Source of the DNA: Doryteuthis pealeii
Lineage: Eukaryota; Mollusca; Cephalopoda; Myopsida; Loliginidae
Reading direction: 5' to 3'
Assembly: GCA_023376005.1 (NCBI GenBank)
Contig: CM042141.1
Span: 95,469,990 to 95,533,989, forward strand
DNA length: 64,000 bases
In this document: positions 54,441-64,000 of the stretch, piece by piece
Position numbering within the stretch: the first letter of the stretch is position 1
Layout of the letters: each line of letters begins with the position of its first letter
The notes under the pieces: generated by a model
The model's database searches: none
What the model saw: the letters and a program-made list of their open reading frames with translations, nothing else
Told to the model about the DNA's origin: nothing
Made by a program: the position numbers and the translations under genes

Positions 54441-55140
54441 CTTTACAAATCCTTTAAGTTATTGACGAGTATATTTGTTTTTACTTTGCCTTTCTCATGT
54501 CAAAATGTTATTGTAGAGATACAAGAAATAACCCCCCCCCTTAGAGAATTGGCATGTCTATTATGGTGTCACATGACAGTCACAGAAACCCATTCTCAAC
54601 CTTCTTTCTCGACTGCTATTCTTTATTGTTGTTGAGATTATCTTCCCTTTGCTGGAAGAGTTATCTTCCCGCTGGTGTTTCCGTGCCGACCACCAGGGAC
54701 CTCTGGTATTAAGCGCGCGGTTTTGAAACTCCCTGCCTCTTAGCTACCTTTCTCGGTAGGTACCACATGGGTTAGACACATTGTCAGACCCTTCTCGGTG
54801 GGGCTTCTGCCCCCAACGCTATGCAACTCCCATGGGCTTCGGCCCCTCATCACTAGTAAGTGATTTTTAATGTATGGACTCTCCAGTCCTTTAATCTCTA
54901 CTCTTGTATGTTTATGTACATGTATTTCATTATTACTGTATCTTGTATAAATGTGCTGTTTTTATATGAAATGTTATGTCCAGCCCCAGTGTCGGATTGT
55001 ATGTTCGTGTATTAACTATGAATCTTACACTGTCTTTGACCTTGCCACAGAACAGTAAAGCCATTGGCTATATTACCTACGCTAATCAAATAAGCCTCAG
55101 TGTGAACATGGACATAATTCTTCAATCGACACATTTGTTT
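54441..55140. other. Unassigned; GC-richer block at 54640-54870
   Basis: 54640-54870 is markedly less A+T-rich (AGCGCGCGG, CGGTGGGGCTTCTGCCCCCA) and is followed by TAAGTG and a T-rich stretch. It could be an old LTR or exon, but frames are broken by stops. A C9 run lies at about 54531. Confidence 0.3.
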
Positions 55141-55840
55141 GTTTGTTGTCAACCTTTGTTGGGTTATTTTATTGCCGAAGACGTTTTGTTTTATTTATTC
55201 TTGATGGTACTCATTTTTTAAAACATCTTTTTCTATTTAACCCATAGATGGGACCCGAACAGGTACTACCACTCCGGATCAGAGTGGACCTGGGTAATGG
55301 TGATGAAGGGTACTCAACACTCCCAAAGCTCCAAAATTAGAGCTTCATCATTAGATGCAGTTTAACGTCATACCCAGGACACTAACCCCTCGAACACCGC
55401 CTTCTAGCGCTTTATAAATAAAAAGGGTGGGGGGTTTGCTATAACGGTAAGAGTCGTGACAATCCTATAGGGCTAGGGCTTAATGTGACCTGCTGATTGA
55501 TCGGAAGGAGCCTCTACGCCTGCCCGTCTAGCCTAAGGGCTAAAATGGATTGCTGCAGGTCACGGACTGCTCAGCCACTAGGATTCTGTCCTTAAGCATC
55601 ACGGGTTCACGAGCATCATAAATTTCAAAAATATTCAATTTCCTCGTATGTCAAATAAATTTTTCCCATTGAAATAAAATGAAATACCATTAATCCGTTC
55701 CAGCCCCCCCCCAAAAAAAACAACACTCTAAATGTTTTGTTACATTTTTTAAATAAGAAAAATATCAGTCAGGGATTTTACCCCTCTGCAGAGGAACAGT
55801 CGAATTATTTTAGTGTCTCAGCTGATAGGACGTGGGTCAT
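55141..55840 (-). mobile_element. RepA retroposon interrupted by a TIR element fragment
   Basis: 55141-55610 covers the tail (AACCTTTGTTGGGTTATTTT) to CTTAAGCATCACGGGTTCAC. 55772-55840 holds the 5' end (TTTACCCCTCTGCAGAGGAA, CAGCTGATAGGACG). Between them, 55625-55768 is an internal piece of the CAGTGGTACC-type element (ATGAAATACCATTAATCCGT). Confidence 0.75.
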
Positions 55841-56224
55841 TCTTTCTTTTAATGCTAATTATATGTATATTATGTGTACATTGGCGTATTTACAGAAAAT
55901 AGCATATATGCCAAGCACTGACATTGAGCTCCTGTCTAAACATCTGACATATTTTTTAGACAACTTTACCATAAAATCAACAGAATTCCAAGTTAATTAT
56001 GTTACATAATTTATGAGCAGTCATAAATTATGAACGTACCTGTAGTTAGAATATCTAATTTAGTGTCCATAATATTTAGAATAACGTGGTCCATGGAAAG
56101 TTACCGACAGTTATGACCCCTTGAAAACGCGTCATTACAGACGCGTGAGAAAAATTTTCAGTTTAGTTAATCAGATGCAAGCCGGCACCCAATGAGGGGT
56201 TGTCTCTTAGGGTTCGCAACTCAT
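55841..56224. other. No recognisable feature
   Basis: Frame at 55737-56009 is a by-product of the RepA end. Nothing else identified. Homology to arm A may extend into this block behind the gap. Confidence 0.4.
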
Positions 56225-56486
56225 CCACGGCGGATTCATGGGTTAGGGAAATAAAGCTTTATAATTAAGAACACCAAGTCGTTGTATTAATTAAATATTA
56301 GACAATGACCAGCCCAGCCCAAAGAAGAATTAACAAAGAAGACCAACCCTGAAAGGAAACCCTTAACAGCAGCCCAGAGAAAATTGCGACTAGATAGAAC
56401 CAGTAGACGAGTATGCAGCAACTAGTCAGTTATCAGAAGTTACCAAGAAAGACCACTTATCATCTCTATTATCAACTATCATCTCT

Positions 56487-56504
56487 AATGTATCTCTCTC
56501 TGTC

Positions 56505-56543
<39 letters not shown>

Positions 56544-56545
56544 GT
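56487..56545. repeat. (CT)n/(CTGT)n microsatellite
   Basis: Partner of 45628-45662 in arm A, and longer here. Confidence 0.95.
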
Positions 56546-56672
56546 TATACATCCAACGTATGATGTGGGTATATATGGCTATATAACAATTACATTAATC
56601 TTTAAATTAACAACTTATGACACTACTAAAAATTACAATTGTACCTTGCTTTCATTGATGCAAATTGTATCC

Positions 56673-57438
56673 TTGGTATGACGTTAAATTGTATCTAATA
56701 GTGAAGTTCCAATTCTAGAGTTCTGGGGAGTGTGGAATACCCCCTCACCGCCATTACTCCCAGGTCCACCCTGAACCGGAGTGGTAGTACCTGATAGGGT
56801 CCCATCTATGGGTTAAATAGAAAAACTGAGTTAAAAAATGTGTTTCAAAAATTGAGTTTAGAAATTTTTTTAAAATTCAATATCCATTAAGAATGAATAA
56901 AACAAAATGTCTTTGGTGGATGAGCAGGCTATGACCTGCGCCACTCCACTTAGACCCATACTGAGGTTAGACCGGTAGTCGGAGAGGCCCCCTCTGATCA
57001 ATCAGCTGGTCACGTCAAACCCTAGCACCTTTATGATTACCCCAACCTTATTGCCCTTATGGCAACCCACAACCCTTTTTATCATATGGGTACTAGAAGT
57101 TGGTGTCCTGTGATTGACGTTAAACTCTTTCTGATGATGAGGCTCCAGTTCTGGAGGTCTGGGGAATATGAAGCACCTCTTCATCCCCATTGCTTCCAGG
57201 TCCACTCTGACCCGGAGTGGTAGTACATGTTAGGGTCACATCTATGGGTTAAATAGAAAAACATGAGTCTATAGAAAAATTGAGTATCCATTAAGAAAGA
57301 ATTTATTTAAAAAATTAGTCGGCATCAAATGACCCACTGAGGTTGATATGCCGTAAAACAAACCAAACAAAACAAAAAAAATCTTTGGCATAAAATAACC
57401 CAATAAATGTTGACATGCCGTAAAATCCAACCAACCAC
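56673..57438 (+). mobile_element. RepA (outer copy) with a second RepA inserted
   Basis: Outer copy: 56673-56916, resuming at 57382-57438 with TCTTTGGCATAAAATAACCC and the (CCAA)n tail. Its 5' half is missing. Confidence 0.88.
56917..57381 (+). mobile_element. RepA, inserted 5'-truncated copy, TSD TCTTTGG
   Basis: Starts TGGATGAGCAGG (5' truncated by ~120 bp) and ends with the LINE-like tail TGATATGCCGTAAAACAAAC, CAAAC-type repeats and A8. Flanked by TCTTTGG at 56910-56916 and 57382-57388. 5' truncation, A-rich end and target duplication together are the signature of target-primed reverse transcription. Confidence 0.93.
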
Positions 57439-57547
57439 ATGCAAATTGGTCTATGATGACGTCAAAGTCTGTTTTATTTATTTATTTATTTTCAGTTTTT
57501 TCTCTTAGCAGAGCAAAAGCCCAGTCTCCCTTGACCCATCGAGGCTC

Positions 57548-57790
57548 TCAAAAACAAAAGTATTCATTTTTTCTTACTGAATGAACTCGCACAGATGGCG
57601 ATGGAAACTGCGCATTATCTGAATAGCAATGCAAAGAAAAATGGGGAAAATGCTGCTGTCAGTACCTCTCAGTGGCGTCCCCTTTAAGTGGCGCCCAGGG
57701 CATGTGCCCTACCTGTCATGCCATAGATACGCTCCCTGTATATTTATAAAAGGTTAGATATTCTTAAAAGTGTAAATGAGTTTATCCTGT
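57548..57790 (-). repeat. RepF dispersed repeat
   Basis: ATGGGGAAAATGCTGCTGTC, GGCGTCCCCTTTAAGTGGCG and CTACCTGTCATGCCATAGAT: inverse of 13690-13930. Confidence 0.8.
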
Positions 57791-57837
57791 CTTTCCTTCC
57801 GTTGCGTTAGTATATAAAGGATATAACATTACTTTAG

Positions 57838-58108
57838 TTGGAGGCGCGTGTTGTAATGGTTAGAGTCATAGGAAATGGACTCGTCGATCTGAGTTTATAA
57901 TCCTGGACGAAGCTGTTTGCATTTCACATAACGCTAATGCCCTTGGGAAAGGTTTTAATCCAACTACCCTCCCTCCAGCAATGGGTAAATAGTAGTGCAG
58001 ACTGGGCTCTTTAACTTTAGCTAGGTAAACCAGTCTAAAAGAATTAAAACCCATTAAATCCCGTTTAAGAAATTGACCTTGTGTCATATCTTGCTCGTAC
58101 GGAGAGGT
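57838..58108 (+). mobile_element. RepC SINE, full length
   Basis: Head GGAGGCGCGTGTTGTAATGG with TTAGAGTCATAGG, core CCCTTGGGAAAGGTTTTAAT, CAGCAATGGGTAAATAGTAG, tail AAGAAATTGACCTTGTGTCA and TATCTTGCTCGTACGG. The box B region has an insertion (GAGTTTATAATCCTGG). Confidence 0.9.
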
Positions 58109-58563
58109 TTGGTAATTCTTTGCGAAATTCACTTGTCATTATTATCTTCTATAATTATCGAATTTTATGCGATATGCGCATTGTAATTGCCTTCAAGCAA
58201 AAATATAAATATTAATATATACTTTATCAACAATGCTTCTAAAATAAACAAACATCCTTGCCTCATATGGTAGAGACGTCTCAGTATCATTGACAGGTTA
58301 ATTTCGCAGGAATTTCTCCGTGCTGTACCGTGGCTGAAGCAATAGAGTTTCTGACTATCCTACTGAGGTCCCGGTTTCGATTTCTGTCGGAGGGAAGTCG
58401 TTAGTATATATCGCTGATGAGACTTAATTAAGTTTAAACAGTCTGTACGATATTCTACACACCGAGTAATTCTTTGCGAAATTCACTTGTCATTATTATC
58501 TTCTATAATTATCGAATTTTATGCGATATGCGCATTGTAATTGCCTTCAAGCAAAAATATAAA

Positions 58564-58620
<57 letters not shown>

Positions 58621-58766
58621 AGGATATAATGATTGCAAGTTAATCTCACAGATTCATTAGTACTGAATTTCAAGTTCAATCCTCTCTGGATGCTCCATAC
58701 TTGCGAGCTTGTGTCACATCCTACCCATGGTGAACGGATTGGGTAAATAGCTACAAATGCTAATAT
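58109..58766. repeat. Direct ~105 bp repeats, AT microsatellite and dispersed repeat
   Basis: TAATTCTTTGCGAAATTCAC...CCTTCAAGCAAAAATATAAA occurs at 58113-58220 and 58467-58570. (AT)n lies at 58571-58618. 58620-58735 is the inverse of the 13500-13660 repeat. Confidence 0.85.
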
Positions 58767-59120
58767 CTTGTGGTACCTTGACTTACAAGTGAGTTTTATG
58801 AGTTCCGAGATATCACTCTATCGATTTTTTGCTCTGTTTTGAAAGCTAAAATTTGAGGTACAAGCAAGCTTCAGATACGCTTATATTAATAAGTTCACTA
58901 AAAACATAACATTTTCCAAATTTATTACGCCAAAGAAAAACGTTACTTATAAAAAACACTTTAAAACATATTACAGCACAAAAAATTAGGGTGTTTTTTG
59001 GCGGGGTTGGAGGGGATTAATAGTATTCCAGTTTATTTGAATGAGGAAATTTAATTTGATATACGAGGAAATTGAATTACAAGCTGAATAAATTAAACTT
59101 ATAAATCAAGGTACCACTGT
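58767..59120. mobile_element. TIR DNA element, arm B copy
   Basis: TTGTGGTACCTTGACTTACA at the left and AATCAAGGTACCACTG at the right, with subterminal TACAAGC / GCTTGTA-type pairing. No transposase frame. Confidence 0.8.
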
Positions 59121-59159
59121 ATTAGACCTTGGTCTAAATATATTCCCTACCACCAAATA

Positions 59160-59732
59160 TCACACCGCCCTGTCGGCTGGAGCAGTAGAATATACGAACT
59201 GCAGATGGGTAAGACCTCCTACAGGGCTACATTTTCGCTGTAGGTGGTGACCTGTGATGCTTAAGGACAGAATCCTGGTGGATTAGTAGTCCATGACATG
59301 CAACAATCCACTTTGGCATTTAGGCTGGACGGGCGGTCGGAGTGACCCCCTCCGATGAATCAACTGGTCCCAACCCTATTTCTCTTATGGCAAACCCCTA
59401 ATCCTTTTTATCATATGCTAGAAGGCGGTGGTTGAGGGTCATAATGTCCTGGGTATGATGCTAAACAGCGTCTAGTGGTGAGGTTTTAATTTGAAGCCCT
59501 GGGGAGTATGGATTACCTCTTCATTACCATTACTCATAGGTCCACTCTGACCCGGAGTGGCAGTACTTGTTAGGGTCCATCTATGGGTTAAATAGATAAA
59601 AAAATGAATTTTAAAATTTGTTTAAAAATAGTTGAATACCCAAGAAGAATGAATAAAAGAAAAACATTTTCGGCATAAAATAACCCAAGGGTAGACATGC
59701 CGTAAAATCCAACCAACCAACCAACCAACCAA
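59160..59732 (+). mobile_element. RepA retroposon, arm B copy
   Basis: CCGCCCTGTCGGCTGGAG to a (CCAA)n tail. Possible 8 bp target duplication AAATATCA / AAACATCA at about 59153 and 59733. Confidence 0.88.
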
Positions 59733-60105
59733 CCAAACATCAGAATGTTATTATCGTAAAGACTGTTAATGAAACTTTGAAATCTAACAACTTTTATGAT
59801 CACCAATGGACATTAGTACTTACTGATGTATTACATTCAATTAGATCTTTATTGTCAAGCCCAATCATTGATATGATGAATGAATGATTCGTTAATTTTG
59901 CATATCTTTACCAACTTTGCCTAACAAATCCTCGATTGTACATCTTCATCAATTTGTCAGCAATAATAGAAATATTCGTCTCGAAGATGAAGATGAACTA
60001 ATTGATGCTAACCCATTTTGTGTTGTAATTAAGTAGCAAAGTTAGACATAAGTCAAATGTATCGCACAGAAACTTGGTATCATATTCAATACCTTCCATT
60101 TCAAA

Positions 60106-60245
60106 CAGGGTTTCTTAACGGGGGCCATATACCCCCTTGGAGGCCATGAGATTTGATGCCCCCCATCAAATCTCATGGCCATTTGAAAAATCGGAGGCCA
60201 CAAGAGACAAAGAGGGGGCCACATAAAATTTATGATCCACAAAAT
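60106..60245 (+). mobile_element. hAT-like MITE fragment with internal palindrome
   Basis: Starts CAGGGTTTCTTAACGGGGGC, similar to hAT-type ends (CAGGGTTTCTCAAC). 60142-60158 and 60164-60180 form a perfect 17 bp stem around CCCCC. The right end is not identified. Confidence 0.5.
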
Positions 60246-60534
60246 ATATAGACGTTTTAAAAGAAGATATTAGATTTATTTAGTTAAATAAATATATGTT
60301 TAATAAATCTAAGCCATTTTTTTTAAAATTCCGATCTATGCAAAGTATTAAGTTGATGTATGGAATGTGAGGGACGAGAGGGGATAAAGACTAAAGTTGG
60401 TATGGAGGGGGGCACAAAGAACCCCCAAAATGTTGAGAAAATCTGATTTAAAAGTAATAGTAAAGTCTGCGTAGTGGCTAATTGTCGATATCCCCCCCCC
60501 AAAAAAAAGCAAGAGGGTGTCTTTCCTCTTTTTG
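60246..60534. other. Arm B, unassigned
   Basis: Matches 41890-42070 in arm A; no family or gene. The frame at 60323-60580 lacks a domain. Confidence 0.45.
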
Positions 60535-60715
60535 CATACACTAGACTATGGAGATTGTTTTCTTTTTGTAGGTGGAGCATTACAGCTACTATCAGCTTCC
60601 AGGTGCTTCACAATACAGATCAGATTACCCAACTCTATGCTGAATTGACGAGGATTGGTATTGAACCCAGAACCTTGTGATTCCTATCTAAATGTTCTTC
60701 CAACTGAATTGCCAT
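60535..60715 (-). mobile_element. RepD tRNA-derived SINE
   Basis: Body ACAGCTACTATCAGCTTCCA, box B complement GGTATTGAACCCAG, then GGTTCTTCC-like remnant of box A. It sits inside arm B; I do not see it in arm A, so it may have inserted after the duplication. Confidence 0.7.
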
Positions 60716-60787
60716 GTAAACCTTCATGGGTTATTTAATATCAAATTACTTAAATCTAAATACGGTTGTTTTATTTCAATTCAATTA

Positions 60788-60788
<1 letters not shown>

Positions 60789-60867
<79 letters not shown>
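60789..60867. repeat. (AT)n microsatellites
   Basis: Two AT runs joined by TATTATAT; partner of 41779-41873. Confidence 0.97.
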
Positions 60868-60868
<1 letters not shown>

Positions 60869-60964
60869 TGTATGTTTTTTTTTTGTGGCCTTGAATATAA
60901 TATTAATTGAACCTCCTACCTAATTTTTAAAATTGTAAATTATTGAGTTAAAGTTTCTTACTAT

Positions 60965-61070
60965 ATTATTATATTTAATGTTATTCCTTTTATCCTTTAT
61001 ATATTATTTTGATTTGACTCAAAATAATATAAATAAAGGATAAAGGGAATAAAAATCAAATATAATAGCT
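60965..61070. repeat. Hairpin with ~30-50 bp arms
   Basis: 60983-61012 pairs with 61019-61050 around TTTGAC. Weaker pairing extends to about 60965 and 61070. It lies at the 5' edge of the LINE fragment that follows. Confidence 0.85.
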
Positions 61071-61079
61071 TCTACCTTC

Positions 61080-61625
61080 GCTGCCTTAGACGTATACTAG
61101 GCATCAAGTATATTTCCCAGCTTATGTCTCAACTGAGACAGCGTCGTCTCGGATGACTGGTCCATGTCCGCCGGATAGATGATGGACGAATCCCAAAGGA
61201 CATCCTCTATTCAGAGCTTTCGTCTGGTAAGAGACAGATTGGTCGTCCCCAGGTGCAATTTAAGGATGTCTGCAAAAATGATCTCAGGTGCTTTGGCATT
61301 ACCTCTTCTAGCTGGGAAAATTTGGCTCAGGACCGCCACAGGCTGTCTGTGGCGGACTGTTCATATATGAAGCCATCCTGGCGTAACATCATGAAGCCAA
61401 GTGGTCCAGAAGAAAGCGGCGACAACAAAGCACCGGCATATTAACATCTTCAGGAATAGCCTTCACGTGCGACATCTGTGGTCGAGGCTGTTTTTCGAAC
61501 ATTGGACTTCACAGTCACAGGAGGCGCTGTAACTTCAGGGGCACAAGAATTATATAGTCTTCCGACACTGCCATGCCGATATATTATTTCATTTAAAAAA
61601 TTTTTGTGACGTCCCATCAGGCCAG
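61080..61625 (+). pseudogene. LINE RT C-terminal fragment with zinc-finger tail
   Basis: RLRCLRRILGIKYISQL opens (about 61077). Next, after frame changes, come DGRIPKDILYSELSSGKRQ, IGRPQVQFKDVCKNDLRCFG and SWENLAQDRHRLSVADCSY. The finger FTCDICGRGCFSNIGLHSHR with RRCN is at about 61462-61535. These are the signature C-terminal region of a widespread animal non-LTR retrotransposon ORF2, after the RT domain. The RT is missing and at least two frameshifts are present. Confidence 0.85.
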
Positions 61626-62046
61626 ATTAACACAAAGTCTATTCTACATGGGTATTTTTATGGAGCATCCAGTGAAGGTTCAACTCACGATTCAATAATG
61701 ATGGATCTGCGTGACTAGCTTTTTGTCCCCGCCCCTACCCAGGCGACGCGGGGTAGCCACTTAATTTATTTACTTAAAAATTAGCTTATAGATTAACAAA
61801 TGATGAAAAAAAAAAAAACAAACAAACAAAAAAGAAACAAAGAACATTATTATTATTCTCACTTTATAAGAACTCCAATGATGGATCTGAATGACTAGAA
61901 TTTTTTTTATCCCCGCCTCTACCCAGGCGACGCGGGGTAGCCACTTCTAGTATTTACTAAAATAATTAGCTTATAGATTAATAAATGAAAAAAAGAAAAA
62001 GAAAGAACATTATTATTCTTACTTTATAAGAACTCCAATGAACACA
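61626..62046 (+). mobile_element. Helitron-like 3' ends, arm B copies
   Basis: 61725-61765 and 61910-61955 each carry CTACCCAGGCGACGCGGGGT, then AGCCACTT and either AATT or CTAG followed by T. Upstream of each is ATGATGGATCTG(C/A)(G/A)TGACTAG. The second has the intact CTAG|T end. Confidence 0.55.
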
Positions 62047-62449
62047 TTATTCCTTGTGAAAAATAGTTCTCTTCTTGTAGATGCCATTTTCTCTGCACGA
62101 CTTATTTTTAACTCTTATAATTTTGCAATGTCTAAAAAGAATCGTGTAAAAAGCAGCCGAAAATTCCTTGTAGCATTGGTTAGTAGATTCTAACCTTCTC
62201 AAAAGTTCATTGTCATTGAATAACACAACATTTTTCTTTTCCATCTGAATAGAAACAGAGTTGGAATGGAACAGAAGACAACAATATAATAAGACCTTTA
62301 ATATTTTCTTGAATAAAGTTTATTCACAAACCCATAGGTAATATATAACAATAGAATGAATGTTTTTGAAAAGAGTGAAGAAATTTTACACATACAAAAA
62401 ATAGTACTTAGATATATTTACCAACTTATTTTATTTACCAACTCCTCCG
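62047..62449. other. Arm B, unassigned block with conserved frame
   Basis: Counterpart of 40276-40760. The minus-strand frame 62047-62244 parallels the plus-strand frame in arm A. No domain recognised. Confidence 0.35.
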
Positions 62450-63042
62450 CACAGGCAGGATGTGACACAAGGTCAATTTCTTAAGCGGAGTTTAACAGGT
62501 TTGAATTCAGAGTTTTCCTTCTCCTAGACTGGTTACCTAACCAAGATTAAAGAGACCAACCTGTCCTGCTATTTATCCATAGTTGGAGGGTGAGTAGTTG
62601 GATTCATACCTTTCCTAAGTGTATTAGCACTATGTGAAATACAAACAACTTCGTCCAGGATTTGAACTCTGGTCAACAAGTTCATTTTCTACGACTCTAA
62701 CCACTATACCACGCGACTCCACAGGGATCAACCCAGCAAGGGTTGTCATACCGTAAATTTTTTGAGGAAATACGGAGATGGTCCTTTTTTCCATCTGATT
62801 CTTAAGCAGAGTTTAACAGGTTTGAATTCAGAGTTTTATTTTTCCTTGACTGTTTACCTAACCAAGGTTAAATGGCACAGACAACCCTGTTATTTATCCA
62901 TAGCTGGAGGGAAAAGTGTAAGATTCATACCTTTCCTAAAGTTATCAGCGTTGAATAAAATGTAAACGGCTTCATCCAGGATTTGAACTTGTCTCGTCGT
63001 GTCCATTTGCTACGACGGTAACCATTATAGCACGCGTCCCCT
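62450..63042 (-). mobile_element. Two RepC SINEs in tandem (62450-62722, 62800-63042)
   Basis: Both have the complemented tail TTCTTAAGC(G/A)GAGTTTAACA, core GGATTCATACCTTTCCTAAG or GATTCATACCTTTCCTAAAG, and tRNA-like heads at the right (box B complement AGGATTTGAACTC or AGGATTTGAACTT). Counterparts of 39740-40275. Confidence 0.9.
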
Positions 63043-63147
63043 TAGTACTTATTTATAGCGTACATATCGAATAAACCTTTGCAAGTATCCATGCGTCAAA
63101 TTTTGATTTAGTTAAGCGACATGGAACCTGTTTAATTCTTGTTTAGT

Positions 63148-63400
63148 TGGAGGCACGTGGTGTAATGGGTACAGTCGTAGGAAATGAACACAGTGGGTTC
63201 AAATCCTGCATGCAGCTTTTCACATAGCACTAATACCTTAGTAAAGGTACGAATCTAAATGCTCCCTTGCTCGATCTATGGGCAAACAGTACGTCAGACT
63301 GGGCTCTTTTAATCTTGGTGTTGTGAGCGGCATAAGAGAATGAAAAATCTGAAATCAAACTAAAGTGTCTCTCTTCTCGTTAGTCAAAACTGCTTTGAGT
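63148..63400 (+). mobile_element. RepC SINE, tail variant
   Basis: Head TGGAGGCACGTGGTGTAATG with GGTACAGTCGTAGG and box B GGTTCAAATCCTGC, core TAGTAAAGGTACGAATCTAA. The tail is the CTAAAGTGTCTCTCTTCTCG variant, as at 39395. Confidence 0.88.
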
Positions 63401-63666
63401 GCTCCTCCTCCTCCAACCCATTCCAAGATTGCTCTCCTTCATGTAAAATTGAAACCATTTAAGCAACCACAGTCGCTATACAAACAAACGTACAGACATA
63501 CATACAGTCATAAAGAATATTATATATAAAAGGGTTTTGTAATTTGCTTGAAGCATTGTGTATATATTGGTTTGTTGGTTGGTTTTGAGGGCTGTCACAA
63601 TGCGAGTGTAAAGAAAAAAGAAGGTAACTATGATGTTTTTTGTTAACCTGTCATTTATTTCTCAAT

Positions 63667-63693
63667 ATTTCGGGAAGAAATTCCCATCCTCAG
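63667..63693 (-). ncRNA. Hammerhead-like core motif (speculative)
   Basis: On the minus strand: CTGAGGA, spacer T, GGGAA / TTCCC perfect 5 bp stem with a TTTC loop, then GAAAT. Same layout as 38019-38051, including the extra base before the stem. Stem III and a cleavage triplet were not found. It lies just outside arm B. Confidence 0.25.
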
Positions 63694-63759
63694 AAGAATA
63701 CTGGAACTGAAGTTGTCCTAGCGGCTGCTAGATTCGTTCTGTCTTGGTTCTTCCAAATT

Positions 63760-63880
63760 CTGTGTGTGTATGTGTATGGTTGGGGGTGCCTGCTTATGTG
63801 TGTGTTTATGTGTATAAGTGTGTGTGTGCGCGTGCTTGTGTGTAAATGTAAGCGTATGTGTGTGTGCGTGGTGCTTATGT
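63760..63880 (+). repeat. (TG)n-rich degenerate microsatellite
   Basis: Runs of TGTGTG with interspersed TATG and CGTG. Confidence 0.9.
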
Positions 63881-64000
63881 CTGTATCTGATCATTTCTTT
63901 TTATTTTATTTTATTATTATTCCAGATTTGATTCGCCTCTAAGCAAGGTTTTATTTTTATTTTATTTTTATTTTTTTTTGTTTGTTTGCTTATTAACAGG
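63881..64000. other. T-rich end of window
   Basis: (TTTTA)n-like sequence; no other feature. Confidence 0.7.

Larger units (their letters stand above)
56225..63515 (-). repeat. Large inverted duplication, arm B (~7.3 kb)
   Basis: Reverse-complement partner of 39255-45920, containing the same elements in mirrored order. It is the better-preserved arm: target-site duplications, hairpins and coding relics are easier to read here. Confidence 0.92.

Noticed and set aside
54640..54870. Possible exon with a following GTAAGT-like site
   Set aside because: Stops interrupt every frame across the GC-richer block, and no acceptor or domain is visible.
57838..57910. tRNA gene at the RepC head
   Set aside because: The head is repeated about fifteen times with the same non-tRNA body; the stems do not pair as in a functional tRNA.
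39255..63515. A single giant TIR transposon
   Set aside because: The arms are mosaics of unrelated repeats, the central segment contains only LINE and SINE debris with no transposase, and the outer ends show no target-site duplication. A segmental duplication or assembly effect is simpler.

Overview
This window looks like intergenic or intronic DNA from an A+T-rich animal genome. I found no intact protein-coding gene, rRNA, tRNA or CRISPR array. Nearly everything that can be recognised is transposable-element debris: short retroposons with tRNA-like heads, 3' fragments of several LINE families, solo LTRs, DNA-transposon ends, Helitron-like termini, minisatellites and microsatellites. An invertebrate is most likely, perhaps a mollusc (I-type LINE remains with SINEs sharing their tails, RTE-like and R4/Dong-like LINE tails), but the sequence does not fix the species.

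Family names used here are local. RepA is a ~590 bp retroposon with a LINE-like 3' tail. RepB is a tRNA-headed SINE with the same tail. RepC is a tRNA-headed SINE that shares a core with RepB but has its own tail. RepD is a second tRNA-headed SINE. RepE, RepF, RepH and RepI are unclassified dispersed repeats. RepG is a Helitron-like repeat. For RepA the + sense is the one that puts the LINE-like tail at the 3' end.

Layout. 1-1.39 kb is a foldback of two ~0.6 kb arms containing small hairpins. 1.4-9.3 kb holds RepA, RepD, an RT fragment, simple repeats, one weak candidate exon and a purine tract. 9.9-18.2 kb is dense in RepA/RepB, with a solo LTR inside a RepB and an LTR-like insertion inside a RepA. 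19-32 kb holds a ~17 bp minisatellite, a near-perfect 70 bp palindrome, LINE remnants and a ~2.5 kb Helitron-like tandem region. 32-39 kb holds more SINEs and a TIR element split by a solo LTR. 39.26-45.92 kb and 56.23-63.52 kb are the two arms of a ~7 kb inverted duplication. Between them lie a 100-N gap, tandem 3' pieces of an R4/Dong-like LINE (46.4-49.1 kb), an 88 bp tandem repeat and a third LTR copy.

How the parts relate: a LINE C-terminal fragment at 25.4 kb ends in the same tail that closes RepA and RepB. Several RepA/RepB copies are bounded by 7-12 bp target-site duplications. This supports RepA and RepB as non-autonomous passengers of that LINE. The most interesting items are this LINE-SINE tail sharing, the large inverted duplication (which may be partly an assembly artefact), the nested foldback at the window start and the R4/Dong-like fragments lying between TAA-type repeats. 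I see no evidence of a new host-encoded gene system.
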